Assembly: GCF_042140125.1 (NCBI RefSeq) | Contig: NZ_CP159473.1 | Strand: one strand, 5' to 3' | Origin: Rhodophyticola sp017644125 | GTDB lineage: Bacteria; Pseudomonadota; Alphaproteobacteria; Rhodobacterales; Rhodobacteraceae | DNA length: 64,000 nucleotides | Shown: positions 32,428-41,181 of the stretch, one piece after another | Numbering within the stretch: position 1 is the first letter of the stretch | Layout: each line of letters opens with the position of its first letter | Made by a program: the position numbers and the translations under genes | The notes under the pieces: generated by a model | The model's input: the letters and a program-made list of their open reading frames with translations, nothing else | What the model was told of the DNA's origin: nothing | The model's database searches: none

Positions 32428-33605
32428 GCACGTGTCGCCGGTATAAGCCCTGTCAGATGCGCGATATTCTTGATCCCGATCTTGATATGCGCAAGGGGGC
32501 GCGCCTTGACCAGGGATTTGTTCATATAGGCCTCGAACGTCAGGCGCTGGACATCCACATCCTGGCAGAGCGATACGAAGCGTTCCCTGCGCTCGTCGGA
32601 CTTGTAATAGGCATCCTGCATCGCGCCGAGGATCTTGAAGACGTTCTTGTGTTCGCGCATGAACAGTTTCCGCGCAAGCTGCAGGTCCTTGACCCGACCG
32701 CTGGCCAGACAGGCGGCCGCAGCCGTCGCCGCAACGCGTCCGCCAACCATCGCGTAGTAGATCCCCTCGCCCGAGGATGGCGCGACAACGCCGGCCGCGT
32801 CTCCGGCCAACACGACATCCTTGCCGTTGTCCCACCGGTCAAGCGGTTTCAGCGGGATCGGCGCGCCTTCCCGGCGGATCGTGGTGCAATCCGTCAGGCC
32901 CGAAGATTTACGCAGATCGGCGGTGGCCTTCTTCAGATCCACATCCTTGACCATGGAGCCCATGCCCACACTGGCCGATTTGCCATGCGGGAACACCCAG
33001 CCGTAGAAATCCGGGCTGATCCGGCCGTCATAGACCACATCGCAGCGTTCCGGATCGTAGCTTCCCACCTTGTCCGGCGCCTCGATGATTTCGTGATAGG
33101 CGATCACATAGGGGATCTTGTCGCCGCCCGGCACCTCGGCGCGGGCAACGTTGGAGCGGGCGCCATCGGCCCCGATCACGAGCTTTGCCGCAACGCGGGT
33201 CTCTTCTTTCGTGGCCTTGTCGCGATAGATCACAACCGGGCCTTCTTCCTCCCGCTCGATCCGGGTGAAGGTGCCGGTAAGCCGCGTCGCGCCGGCCTCG
33301 ACCGCCCTGACCCTGAGGAATTCGTCGAAATTCTCCCGGTCGACCATGCCGACATAGCCATTCTCGATCGGGATATCGACGCGGCGGTTGGTGGGTGAAA
33401 TCATCCGCGCGGTGTTGATCTTGGCCACGATCTGCGCGTCCGGAATATGGAAATCCGCGATCAGCCTCGGTGGAACGGCCCCACCGCAGGGCTTGATCCG
33501 CCCCGCACGGTCCAGAAGCGCGACCCTGTGGCCGGACCGGGCAAGGTCTTCGGCGGCGGTTGCACCGGAGGGGCCACCCCCGACAACGACAACGTCATAG
33601 CGCAT
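32424..33605 (-). CDS. bchP: Geranylgeranyl reductase BchP
   Basis: FAD-dependent reduction of the geranylgeranyl tail of bacteriochlorophyll to phytyl; 393 residues. The N-terminal fold VVVVGGGPSGATAAEDLARS and LLDRAGRIKPCGGAVPPR are typical of geranylgeranyl reductases. The middle carries VIGADGARSNVARAEVPGG near residue 145, and VVLAGDAAGVVAPSSGEGIY near residue 262 is the flavin-binding motif. It lies in the conserved order bchG-PucC family-bchP-idi. Three bases separate it from the transporter gene. Confidence 0.96.
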   Translation of the reverse strand: MRYDVVVVGGGPSGATAAEDLARSGHRVALLDRAGRIKPCGGAVPPRLIADFHIPDAQIVAKINTARMISPTNRRVDIPIENGYVGMVDRENFDEFLRVRAVEAGATRLTGTFTRIEREEEGPVVIYRDKATKEETRVAAKLVIGADGARSNVARAEVPGGDKIPYVIAYHEIIEAPDKVGSYDPERCDVVYDGRISPDFYGWVFPHGKSASVGMGSMVKDVDLKKATADLRKSSGLTDCTTIRREGAPIPLKPLDRWDNGKDVVLAGDAAGVVAPSSGEGIYYAMVGGRVAATAAAACLASGRVKDLQLARKLFMREHKNVFKILGAMQDAYYKSDERRERFVSLCQDVDVQRLTFEAYMNKSLVKARPLAHIKIGIKNIAHLTGLIPATRA

Positions 33606-33608
33606 AGC

Positions 33609-34898
33609 TTATTCTCCCGGAACAAGGCCCCGCGGGGGCCGATAAGAGGGACGCCGATCCATCACATGGACGGCCATGAAGGCAGAGGCGATGTAAAGCA
33701 GTGCCTCGAACAGAAAGACGGTGCCGAAGGCGGACGGGTCCGACAGCACGATGCGCAAAAGATCCACCAGCGCGGCGCCGAGAAGCCCGCCGAACCCGGC
33801 CGCGATCGCCTGCGCCGCACCCCACAGGCCCATCCGCGTGCCTTCGCGCGCGCCCCGGCCTTCGCCGGCCAGCGCCATCATCGAGCCAATGGCGGCCACG
33901 GCGAACATTCCGTTGAAGAACCCCATCAGGATCACGGCCGGCAGAAGCGGCGCGGTCGGGCCGATCTGCCCCAGAACGGTGATCAGCCCAAGCGACGCGG
34001 CGGAGCCGATGCAGCCCGCGACTACCCAGGCCCGCAGCGATCCGAACCGCAGGGCGGTGCCGGCGATGCCAACCACGACCATGCCAAGGAAGACCCCGCC
34101 GTTCTGCGCCCCGGAGAGCGACGTGGACTGGCCCGGCGTATAGTTGAAAACCAGACCCGAATACGGCTCAAGGATCAACTCCTGCATGAAATAGGCCGTC
34201 ATGCTGAGGAAGACGAAAACGGTGAAATGGCGGGCCTTGGGCTCGGCCCAGATCTCCCTCATCCCGTCGATGAAGGGCATGGTGTCCATCTCGCGCCGGG
34301 ATACGACCGAGGCTTCGATGCCCCAGACCGCCAGACATGTGATCACAAATGCCCCGCCGGTCACCACGGCCACGACCTGCATCAGGCGAAGCGGCGTGTA
34401 GGGGTCGAGGAACTGGCCGGAGATGCCCGCCGTCATCGCGATGCCGAAGATCATCATCAACCATGTGATCGTGGCCGCGGCCGGTCGGCGGCGTTCGGCG
34501 GTTGCCGTCGCGAGCAGCGCAAGGAGAGATGTGCCGGAGGCGCCGACACCGACACCGATGGCCGCATAGGCCAGAACCGAGATGGCCAGCCCGACTGCGA
34601 AAGAGCTTTCCATCGCGACGACGCCATAGGCGGCGGAAAGCCCGCCCAGCGCCAGGACCGCCATACCCCCGATAATCCAGCGGGTGCGGTGCCCGCCGGT
34701 GTCGGATCGGTAGCCCCATTGCGGGCGCGTGATCTGGATCCCGTAATGCAGCCCGACCAGAAGCCCGGGCAGGACGGCGGGCAGCGCCAGCTCCACCACC
34801 ATCAGCCGGTTCAGCGTGGAGGTGGTCAGCACCACGATGGCGCCAAGCGCCATCTGCACAAGACCCATCCGCACGATCTGAAACCAGCTGAGTGTCAT
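33609..34898 (-). CDS. PucC-family (major facilitator) transporter between bchG and bchP
   Basis: About twelve transmembrane segments, 429 residues, of the PucC/LhaA branch of the major facilitator superfamily, equivalent to orf428 of Rhodobacter capsulatus by position. Seen: TSTLNRLMVVELALPAVLPG near residue 26, the PQWGYRSDTGGHRTRW loop near residue 58, EGRGAREGTRMGLWGAAQAI near residue 350, and DRRPSYRPPRGLVPGE at the end. Members are thought to deliver bacteriochlorophyll or antenna proteins; the exact substrate is unproven. The ATG at 34898 forms ATGA with the bchG stop. A paralogue, lhaA, is at 47958. Confidence 0.85.
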   Translation of the reverse strand: MTLSWFQIVRMGLVQMALGAIVVLTTSTLNRLMVVELALPAVLPGLLVGLHYGIQITRPQWGYRSDTGGHRTRWIIGGMAVLALGGLSAAYGVVAMESSFAVGLAISVLAYAAIGVGVGASGTSLLALLATATAERRRPAAATITWLMMIFGIAMTAGISGQFLDPYTPLRLMQVVAVVTGGAFVITCLAVWGIEASVVSRREMDTMPFIDGMREIWAEPKARHFTVFVFLSMTAYFMQELILEPYSGLVFNYTPGQSTSLSGAQNGGVFLGMVVVGIAGTALRFGSLRAWVVAGCIGSAASLGLITVLGQIGPTAPLLPAVILMGFFNGMFAVAAIGSMMALAGEGRGAREGTRMGLWGAAQAIAAGFGGLLGAALVDLLRIVLSDPSAFGTVFLFEALLYIASAFMAVHVMDRRPSYRPPRGLVPGE

Positions 34899-35815
34899 GG
34901 CCAGGTCTCCAGCGTGCGGATGGCGAAGGCGGTCACCATCATGCCGGAGACGTAAAGCGTGACACCGGTTCCGTTGTACCAGGGCGCCCTGGCCTTCGGA
35001 TCGCTCAGCAGGACGGTCATTGCCCAGACCTGCAGCGCCAGCGACACGCCGACGGCGAGAGCGTGCCATTCGCGCCCCCAATAGAGCAAGAGCCCGATCA
35101 CGATCACCTGCGGGATCGCCATGATCCAGCAGGCCAGCCGCGCCGCGCGCTCGGGCCCCAAGGTGACGGGCAGGGAGTTCACGCCCATCTGCCGGTCTCC
35201 CTCCAGCGCCTTGAAGTCGTTGAGCGTCATGATGCCATGGGCGCCGATGCCATAAAGCAGCGCCACGATGATCACCGGCCAAGACGGGGCGCCCGCAGCC
35301 AAAACCGCCGCGCCCGTGAACCAGGGAAGCGATTCATAGGAAAGGCCAACCAGCCCCGGCCCCCACCAGCCCGATTTCTTCAGGCGCACCGGCTCGGCCG
35401 AATAGGCCCAGGCGGCGATGACCGCCACGATGGTTGCGCCAAAACCCCACGGGCCCAGGAACCAGCCGATGCCGATGGCGAGGACCGACATCGCCAGAGC
35501 GATCCACAGACCCCAACGCCCCGGTATGCGCCCCGACGGGATCGGACGGTTCGGCTCGTTGATCGCATCGACATGGCGGTCGCACCAGTCATTGGCGGCC
35601 TGGCTCATTCCGCAAACGATCGGCCCGGCCAGCAGCACCCCCAGAAACAGCACGAACCAGTGGCCCGAGGGCGCGACGCCCGCCGAGACCGCGCCGCAAA
35701 GATACGCCCACATCGGCGGGAACCATGTGATCGGTTTCAGCAATGTCAGGGCAGCAGCAGGTTCGGGCCAGCGCCGGACAGGGCTGCTTGGGGTGAGGTC
35801 GGTCGTTACACTCAT
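34895..35815 (-). CDS. bchG: Bacteriochlorophyll synthase BchG
   Basis: Membrane prenyltransferase that esterifies bacteriochlorophyllide a with geranylgeranyl (or phytyl) diphosphate; 306 residues. The UbiA-family Asp-rich motif QAANDWCDRHVDAINEPNRP (20 residues) is near residue 72, and the second block TLNDFKALEGDRQMGVNSLP near residue 200. Around eight membrane helices. The start is at 35815, four bases from a PpsR site. It is the first gene of the bchG-transporter-bchP-idi run. Confidence 0.95.
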   Translation of the reverse strand: MSVTTDLTPSSPVRRWPEPAAALTLLKPITWFPPMWAYLCGAVSAGVAPSGHWFVLFLGVLLAGPIVCGMSQAANDWCDRHVDAINEPNRPIPSGRIPGRWGLWIALAMSVLAIGIGWFLGPWGFGATIVAVIAAWAYSAEPVRLKKSGWWGPGLVGLSYESLPWFTGAAVLAAGAPSWPVIIVALLYGIGAHGIMTLNDFKALEGDRQMGVNSLPVTLGPERAARLACWIMAIPQVIVIGLLLYWGREWHALAVGVSLALQVWAMTVLLSDPKARAPWYNGTGVTLYVSGMMVTAFAIRTLETWP

Positions 35816-35818
35816 GAG

Positions 35819-35836
35819 TGTAAGTTTAAGCTGACA
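35819..35836. promoter_or_regulatory. PpsR/CrtJ-type operator, bchG site 1
   Basis: TGT-N12-ACA match (TGT 35819-35821, ACA 35834-35836), ending directly upstream of the bchG start. It would block bchG transcription when bound. Confidence 0.72.
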
Positions 35837-35853
35837 CTTTGCGACTCGGCAAG

Positions 35854-35871
35854 TGTAAACTCGGCTAGACG
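35854..35871. promoter_or_regulatory. Imperfect PpsR/CrtJ-type site, bchG site 2
   Basis: TGT-N12-ACG (one base off the pattern) 17 bases from site 1, in the 63-base gap between bchG and the cation-efflux gene. Weak match; plausible partner site. Confidence 0.4.
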
Positions 35872-35878
35872 ACCGGCC

Positions 35879-36802
35879 TCAGCCGTGACCGATTGCCTTG
35901 GCATCGGTGCAGGCATGGGCGGCGCATTCCATCTCCAGCATCACGTGGGAAATGGCGAAATCCTGACGCAGCCGGGCCTTGATCTGCGCCTTGATCGCAT
36001 CGGCCCGGTCCCAGCATCCGGGGTACAGCGCGATATGGGCCTGAAGCGCCGCTTCGTGTTCCTGCATCTGCCACAGATGGGCGTGATGAACATCCGCAAC
36101 GCCGTCGATCTCATCGATCGCGTTCAGAACGGCTCTGGTCTGCAATGCGGGCGGGCTGCCCAGCATCAGGATGCGGATCACGCCGCCGATCTCCGCGAAC
36201 GACATCCACATAATGTAGCCCGCAATGATCAGGGTCACGATCGGATCCACGATGTTCCAGCCGAACAGCAGGATCGCGGTTCCCGCTATGATGACCCCGA
36301 CCGAGCCCGCCGCATCCGCAAGATTGTGCAGGAACGCGGCGCGGATATTCTGGCTGTCCTTCGACATCGCATAGGTCAGCGCAGCGGTGGCAAGATCGAT
36401 CACCAGCGCCACGGCCGCGATGATCACCACGGTCCAGCCGGCCACCTCCTGCGGGTCGAACAACCGCATCACGGCCTCATAGGCGAGATAGATCCCCAAC
36501 AGGATCAGCGTGGTGTAATTGATCAGGGCGGCCACCGTTTCGGCCCGGCCATAGCCGAACGTCATGTCGGCATCGGCCGGGCGCCGGGCGATGCGCCGCG
36601 CCACGAAGGCGATGATCAACGCCATCGCATCCGACAGATTGTGCAGCGCATCCGCGATCAGCGCCAGGGAGCCGGACAGAACCCCGCCAATCACCTGCAC
36701 CACCGTCAGGCCGATATTGACACCTACCGCAAGGGCAATGCGCCAGTCGCCAACGGACGGATCGGCATGATGATGGTGGTGATGGGCGTGGTCATGAGGC
36801 AT
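35879..36802 (-). CDS. Cation diffusion facilitator family metal-efflux transporter
   Basis: Proton-coupled efflux of divalent metals (Zn, Co, Cd type) across the inner membrane; 307 residues. It starts with the His-rich tail HDHAHHHHHHAD; six transmembrane helices follow, with the HxxxD-type metal site in ADALHNLSDAMALIIAF near residue 50 and the second in AAFLHNLADAAGSVGV near residue 158. The cytoplasmic C-terminal domain ends in a Cys/His-containing tail (CAAHACTDAKAIGHG). It lies within the photosynthesis cluster between ppsR and bchG, which is unusual. Metal specificity cannot be read from sequence alone. Confidence 0.92.
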   Translation of the reverse strand: MPHDHAHHHHHHADPSVGDWRIALAVGVNIGLTVVQVIGGVLSGSLALIADALHNLSDAMALIIAFVARRIARRPADADMTFGYGRAETVAALINYTTLILLGIYLAYEAVMRLFDPQEVAGWTVVIIAAVALVIDLATAALTYAMSKDSQNIRAAFLHNLADAAGSVGVIIAGTAILLFGWNIVDPIVTLIIAGYIMWMSFAEIGGVIRILMLGSPPALQTRAVLNAIDEIDGVADVHHAHLWQMQEHEAALQAHIALYPGCWDRADAIKAQIKARLRQDFAISHVMLEMECAAHACTDAKAIGHG

Positions 36803-36847
36803 GGGAGGAAGATACTGCCCCCGATACCTGAATACCAGATCGCCACG

Positions 36848-38278
36848 CTAGCCGTCGTTTTTCGCCAACAGCCCGTATTTTCTCAATTTTACATAGAGAG
36901 ATTGCCGCGAAAGGCCCAGCATCTCGGCCGCGGCCACGCGATTGTTATCGGTCAGTTCAACGGCGGTTTCGATGCACATCTTCTCCACGACATCCGTCGT
37001 CGCGGCGACGATATCCTTCAGCGGCGCCGAACCGACCAGATCCATCACATTGCGCATCGCCTCATCGGTCATCGGCGCGCCGCCGGGCACGGCGGAAACC
37101 GGCTCCCGCACGATCTCCATCCGCGACGTATCTCGGATCACGAAGGCGAACCCGCCGTTTCCGGGCATATGCGTGGCCGAGATCTCGACCGAAAGCTGCG
37201 AGCCATAGGCGCCCTCCAGCCGGGTGGCATAGATCCGCATCCGGCCGGTGCGGGCGGCATTGTCCAGCATGACCTTCAGATCGACGCTGCCGCGGCTCAG
37301 GAAATCGCCAAGCGACTTGCCGCGAATTTCAGAAAGCTGCCCGGAATCGCACAGCCCCAGAAAGCTGTCATTGCAGGACCGGATCGCCCCCAGCGGATCG
37401 GTGAACACCACTGCATCAGCCCCGTCGCGATAAAGCACCGCCAGAGACTGCGACACCTCCGCGGCCACGGTTTCGGCGCTTGCGGCGGCTTCGATACGGC
37501 AAAGCAGCGTCTTGTCCCCGGCCGCGCGAAACAGGACCGGGTCAATCGCGACCTCCTTCTGGCCGCGCTTGGTTTCCGCGGTGACGGGGCCGCTGCCTTC
37601 GTCCCCGGCGGTCGCGATCAGGCTCTCGACGAACTCGCCCCGGCGCCGGCCCTCGAATTCCTGGGTGAAGGAGCTTCCGGTCAGGGTCTCCGCATCCGCC
37701 CCGAGGATCTGCGAGGCGGCGGTATTCAGGTCCATGATCCGCCCGGTCGTCACATCGACCAGAATCAGCGCATCGCGCGCCGCCTCCATGATGACGCGGT
37801 AGCGCGTCTCGTAATCCCGGTGGGTCTCGTAATCCTTCTCAAGCGCAAGCTGCGCCTTCACAAGGCGGTGCTGCAACTCCGCGATCGGCCTGAGATCACG
37901 GCCCAGCATCAGGATGATGTCATCCTGCCCGGTCTTGTGCAGCGTATAGCGGATCGGGAATTCCCAATTCGCATTGTCGTAATGATTCACCTCGATCGCA
38001 TCGACGGTGTCTTTCTTGCCGTCGCGATAGGCGTCCAGCCGGGTTTCCAGCTTCACCAGACTGTCTTCGGCAGTGAAATCGCGGATGTTGCGATCCTTCC
38101 AGTGGTCCAGACGGCCCAAGGTGGGGTTCAGGGGGTTGACCACGACGGACCGCACGATGCCCGATGTATCCAGTACAATCGCAAGGTCGGCGGCGGTGGC
38201 CACGATATCGTTGAAATGCTCTGGCGCGATTGGTGGCGCAGCCGGCTCATCCCAGAAATCTGATCCGCGTGTATTCAT
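36848..38278 (-). CDS. ppsR: PpsR/CrtJ, photosynthesis repressor
   Basis: Redox- and light-responsive transcriptional repressor of bch, crt and puc genes, binding TGT-N12-ACA; 476 residues. PAS-type domains cover about residues 20-130, 155-260 and 270-390 (for example RYRVIMEAARDALILVDVTT near residue 158). A Gln/coil-rich linker connects to a C-terminal FIS-like helix-turn-helix (DNNRVAAAEMLGLSRQSLYV, 20 residues, near residue 445). It follows ppaA by 33 bases on the minus strand. Matching operators occur at five control regions of the cluster, which supports the call. Confidence 0.94.
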   Translation of the reverse strand: MNTRGSDFWDEPAAPPIAPEHFNDIVATAADLAIVLDTSGIVRSVVVNPLNPTLGRLDHWKDRNIRDFTAEDSLVKLETRLDAYRDGKKDTVDAIEVNHYDNANWEFPIRYTLHKTGQDDIILMLGRDLRPIAELQHRLVKAQLALEKDYETHRDYETRYRVIMEAARDALILVDVTTGRIMDLNTAASQILGADAETLTGSSFTQEFEGRRRGEFVESLIATAGDEGSGPVTAETKRGQKEVAIDPVLFRAAGDKTLLCRIEAAASAETVAAEVSQSLAVLYRDGADAVVFTDPLGAIRSCNDSFLGLCDSGQLSEIRGKSLGDFLSRGSVDLKVMLDNAARTGRMRIYATRLEGAYGSQLSVEISATHMPGNGGFAFVIRDTSRMEIVREPVSAVPGGAPMTDEAMRNVMDLVGSAPLKDIVAATTDVVEKMCIETAVELTDNNRVAAAEMLGLSRQSLYVKLRKYGLLAKNDG

Positions 38279-38311
38279 GACGGCTTTCGCCTTTTTATAA
38301 CGTGTCGTCGT

Positions 38312-39103
38312 TCAGTTAGCGGTCGTCCGTTCCAGAAGAGAGTCTTGAGATATGGTCAAACCGCAGAGCTTCAAGGCGGCTTGCGCGTCCGGTGCGGAAT
38401 AGTCGGCACCGGTTAATGCAACGATATCAAGTTTCTGGTCCATGACGCTTCCGCCCACGACCACTTTCACTTTGCGCGGCACGCGAGCCCGGATGCTATC
38501 GACCAGTTCCTTAACGGATGCAAGGGTTCTTCGGCTGGAGGCTGTCGCCCCCACCATCGCATATCTGCGCGCAAGAACCCGGTCGCTGATCTGACGCGGA
38601 TGCTGCGAGACAGAAATGTCGACTTCATATCCCAGACGCCGAAACCGGTCTGCGGCGACGAACAGGCCCAGGGTATGATGTTCGGGCCTCGGCACCACCA
38701 GCAAAACGGTGCCCAGGCTGTCGTGTCGCTTCACCTGGTCTTTCGCGGCCAGCGCGCGCACAGTTTCCTGCAGGCGGGCGGCCGCAATCGACACCTCGGA
38801 GAAGCTCATCGTGTCATTGGCCCAATGAATGCCCAGAAGCCGTGCGGTCTCGGGGATGATATGCGCGATGATATCGCGTGGCGCGATACCCTCCTGACGG
38901 ATCCGCAGGATCGTGTCGTGGCGCTCGTCTTCATCGGGGGAGGTATAGGCGTCGCACAGCGCTTCGAGATGCTGCTGAACGCCAGCCGGTCGAGGGGTCG
39001 CCTTGGAGGCCAGAACCGATAACGCCCGCGCGGCCAGCATCTTCACCTCTGCATCCTGCATGGTGCTGCCTGGTCGAACGGAGAGTTTGCTGTATTGAGT
39101 CAT
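38312..39103 (-). CDS. ppaA: B12-binding antirepressor, PpaA/AerR type
   Basis: Cobalamin-binding partner that antagonises or modulates PpsR/CrtJ; about 263 residues. An N-terminal helical region (HDTILRIRQEGIAPRDIIAH, 20 residues) precedes a B12-binding-like Rossmann domain: VLLVVPRPEHHTLGLFVAAD (20 residues, the His-Thr-Leu-Gly motif) near residue 135 and VVVGGSVMD near residue 215. The start at 39103 is supported by GGGAGGGG about ten bases upstream; an in-frame ATG lies at 39136. The gene precedes ppsR in the same operon and is divergent from bchF. Confidence 0.88.
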   Translation of the reverse strand: MTQYSKLSVRPGSTMQDAEVKMLAARALSVLASKATPRPAGVQQHLEALCDAYTSPDEDERHDTILRIRQEGIAPRDIIAHIIPETARLLGIHWANDTMSFSEVSIAAARLQETVRALAAKDQVKRHDSLGTVLLVVPRPEHHTLGLFVAADRFRRLGYEVDISVSQHPRQISDRVLARRYAMVGATASSRRTLASVKELVDSIRARVPRKVKVVVGGSVMDQKLDIVALTGADYSAPDAQAALKLCGLTISQDSLLERTTAN

Positions 39104-39205
39104 CGGATCACCCCTCCCCGAGAGATGTCCGGCCATAGAAAGAAACGCGGTGCCGGACCGTCCGGGAAGTCTTTCGCCAGACAGTCTCTATGACTTCGCC
39201 AAATC

Positions 39206-39223
39206 TGTCAAAGGAAATTGACA
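39206..39223. promoter_or_regulatory. PpsR/CrtJ-type operator, ppaA-bchF site 1
   Basis: TGT-N12-ACA with strong dyad, TGTCAAAGGAAATTGACA, in the 318-base divergent gap between ppaA and bchF, nearer to ppaA. It may control the ppaA-ppsR side, giving feedback on the repressor. Confidence 0.75.
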
Positions 39224-39349
39224 ACTTGGGTTGCCTCTCCATGCCGTCCGGGCGGACTGTGCCGCGGACCGCCTGAATTTCTTAGCAAAAATAGGGTCTT
39301 TTCCTTATTATAATCTCGGAAATACGAGCATTTCGGGCGCCTCAAAATG

Positions 39350-39367
39350 TGTAAGTTTTAGTTGACA
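39350..39367. promoter_or_regulatory. PpsR/CrtJ-type operator, ppaA-bchF site 2
   Basis: TGT-N12-ACA match (TGT 39350-39352, ACA 39365-39367), 54 bases before the bchF start and overlapping the proposed -35 element. It is 126 bases from site 1. Confidence 0.75.
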
Positions 39368-39391
39368 CTTCCAATCTGACAACAGTAGCTT
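39362..39391 (+). promoter_or_regulatory. Candidate bchF operon promoter
   Basis: TTGACA (39362-39367) and TAGCTT (39386-39391), spacing 18 bases, upstream of the long bchF-to-cycA run. The -35 lies within PpsR site 2. The rest of the gap (39104-39349) shows no gene. Confidence 0.45.
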
Positions 39392-39421
39392 TCAAGGGGA
39401 GATCCAAGGAATCGTATCTGC

Positions 39422-39901
39422 ATGTCATCTGAGACTCTGACGCATCCGCCATCGCGGCGGCTTTACACACCGGAGGAACGCGCCCGAAGGGACGCGACTG
39501 TCTGGACGACCGTGCAGGGGGTTCTGGCGCCGCTTCAGTTTCTGGCATTCCTGATTTCCGTGGTGCTCGTCGCGCGCTTCATGCTGAGCGGTTCGGGATA
39601 CGAGGCCGCGACGATCTCGATCGTCGTCAAGACCGGCTTTCTCTTCGTCATCATGATAACCGGCGCGATCTGGGAAAAGGTGGTGTTCGGGCAGTATCTC
39701 TTTGCGCCGGCCTTCTTCTGGGAAGATGTCTTCAGCTTCGCCGTCATCGCACTGCACGCGGCCTATGTCTGGGCGTTGCTTGCGGGCCTGCCCCATGCCG
39801 AACAGATGTGGATCGCGCTGGCGGCCTATGCGGCCTATGTGATCAACGCGGGCCAGTTCCTGCTGAAGCTCCGCGCCGCGCGGCTGGAGGGGGACGCATG
39901 A
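39422..39901 (+). CDS. bchF: 3-vinyl bacteriochlorophyllide hydratase BchF
   Basis: Hydrates the C-3 vinyl group of (bacterio)chlorophyllide to hydroxyethyl, preparing for BchC; 159 residues with about four hydrophobic segments. The block LYTPEERARRDATVWTTVQG near residue 16 (20 residues) and VLAPLQFLAFLISVVLVARF are characteristic of BchF, as is WEKVVFGQYLFAPAFFWEDV. AAGGGGA lies upstream of the ATG. It ends in an ATGA overlap with bchN. Confidence 0.93.
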   Translation: MSSETLTHPPSRRLYTPEERARRDATVWTTVQGVLAPLQFLAFLISVVLVARFMLSGSGYEAATISIVVKTGFLFVIMITGAIWEKVVFGQYLFAPAFFWEDVFSFAVIALHAAYVWALLAGLPHAEQMWIALAAYAAYVINAGQFLLKLRAARLEGDA

Positions 39902-41181
39902 ACCGCCCCGCCACCATTCCCGCGCAGACCTGCCGCGACGCCCCGATCCTGAAACAGCGCGGACAGCGCGAGGTGTTCTGCGGCCTGACCGGCATCATCT
40001 GGCTGCACCGCAAGATGCAGGACGCATTCTTTCTGGTGGTCGGCAGCCGCACCTGCGCGCATCTGCTGCAATCCGCCGCGGGCGTGATGATATTCGCCGA
40101 GCCCCGCTTCGGCACCGCCATCCTTGAAGAGGGCGATCTGGCCGGCATGGCCGACGCCCATGACGAGCTTGACCGGGAGGTCGCCCGTCTGCTGGCCCGC
40201 CGCCCCGACATCCGGCAGCTTTTCCTTGTCGGGTCCTGCCCGTCCGAAGTCATCAAGCTGGATCTCGCCCGCGCCGCCGAGCGGCTGACCGTCGAACATG
40301 CGCCCCATGTCCGGGTGCTGAACTATTCCGGCTCCGGGATCGAAACCACCTTTACCCAGGGCGAAGATGCCTGCCTGGCCTCCATGGTTCCGGTGTTGCC
40401 CGCCACGCAGGCGCGCGAGCTGCTTCTGGTCGGCGCGCTGCCCGACGTGGTCGAGGATCAGGCCGTCAAGCTTCTGAGCGAGATGGGCATCGGCCCGATC
40501 CGCGTTTTGCCCGCGCTGCGCTCGGCCGAGATGCCCGGCATCGGCGAAAACGTGGTCTATGCGCTGCTGCAGCCGTTTCTGGGCGATACCGCCGCGGCGC
40601 TGGACCGTCGCGGCGCGCGGATGATCTCCGCCCCGTTCCCCTTCGGCGAAGAGGGCACAACGGCGTGGCTGCGCGCCATCGCCGATGAATTCGGCGTCGA
40701 TGACGAAACCTTCGATCGCGTCACCGCCGCGCCGCGCGCCCGCGCGCGCAAGGCCGTGGCCGCCGCCGCGGAAACGCTCGCGGGCAAATCGATCTTCTTT
40801 TTTCCCGACAGCCAGCTGGAGATCCCGTTCGCCCGGTTCCTCATCCGCGAATGCGGGATGGAGGCGATCGAGATCGGCGCGCCCTATATCCACAAGGGCC
40901 TTGTCGGCCCGGACATGGATCTGATCCCGGCCGGTCCGACGATATCGGAAGGGCAGGATGTGGACCTGCAGCTTGATCGCTGCCGCGCCGCACGCCCGGA
41001 TCTCACCGTCTGCGGTCTTGGCCTCGCGAACCCGCTCGAAGCCGAGGGTCTCACCACCAAATGGGCCATCGAGCTTGTCTTTACCCCGGTCCATTTCTAC
41101 GAACAGGCCGGCGATCTGGCGGCCCTTTTCGCCCGCCCGCTGCGCCGCCGCGCCCTTCTGAAGCTGGAGGCCGCGGAATGA
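39898..41181 (+). CDS. bchN: Light-independent protochlorophyllide reductase subunit BchN
   Basis: NifD-like subunit of dark protochlorophyllide oxidoreductase, holding the 4Fe-4S cluster and substrate with BchB; 427 residues. Cluster cysteine blocks: REVFCGLTGIIWLHRKMQDA near residue 24, SRTCAHLLQSAAGVMIFAEP (20 residues) near residue 49, and FLVGSCPSEVIKLDL near residue 108. The ATG at 39898 overlaps the bchF stop; the in-frame ATG at 39808 is a shadow of bchF. Confidence 0.95.
   Translation: MNRPATIPAQTCRDAPILKQRGQREVFCGLTGIIWLHRKMQDAFFLVVGSRTCAHLLQSAAGVMIFAEPRFGTAILEEGDLAGMADAHDELDREVARLLARRPDIRQLFLVGSCPSEVIKLDLARAAERLTVEHAPHVRVLNYSGSGIETTFTQGEDACLASMVPVLPATQARELLLVGALPDVVEDQAVKLLSEMGIGPIRVLPALRSAEMPGIGENVVYALLQPFLGDTAAALDRRGARMISAPFPFGEEGTTAWLRAIADEFGVDDETFDRVTAAPRARARKAVAAAAETLAGKSIFFFPDSQLEIPFARFLIRECGMEAIEIGAPYIHKGLVGPDMDLIPAGPTISEGQDVDLQLDRCRAARPDLTVCGLGLANPLEAEGLTTKWAIELVFTPVHFYEQAGDLAALFARPLRRRALLKLEAAE

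Noticed and set aside
34892..38263. Very long open frame (1123 codons) on the plus strand across bchG, the CDF gene and ppsR
   Set aside because: It is antisense to three clearly conserved genes, is rich in His/Arg/Gly/Asp from reversed GC-rich codons, and has no ribosome site; a GC-content artefact.
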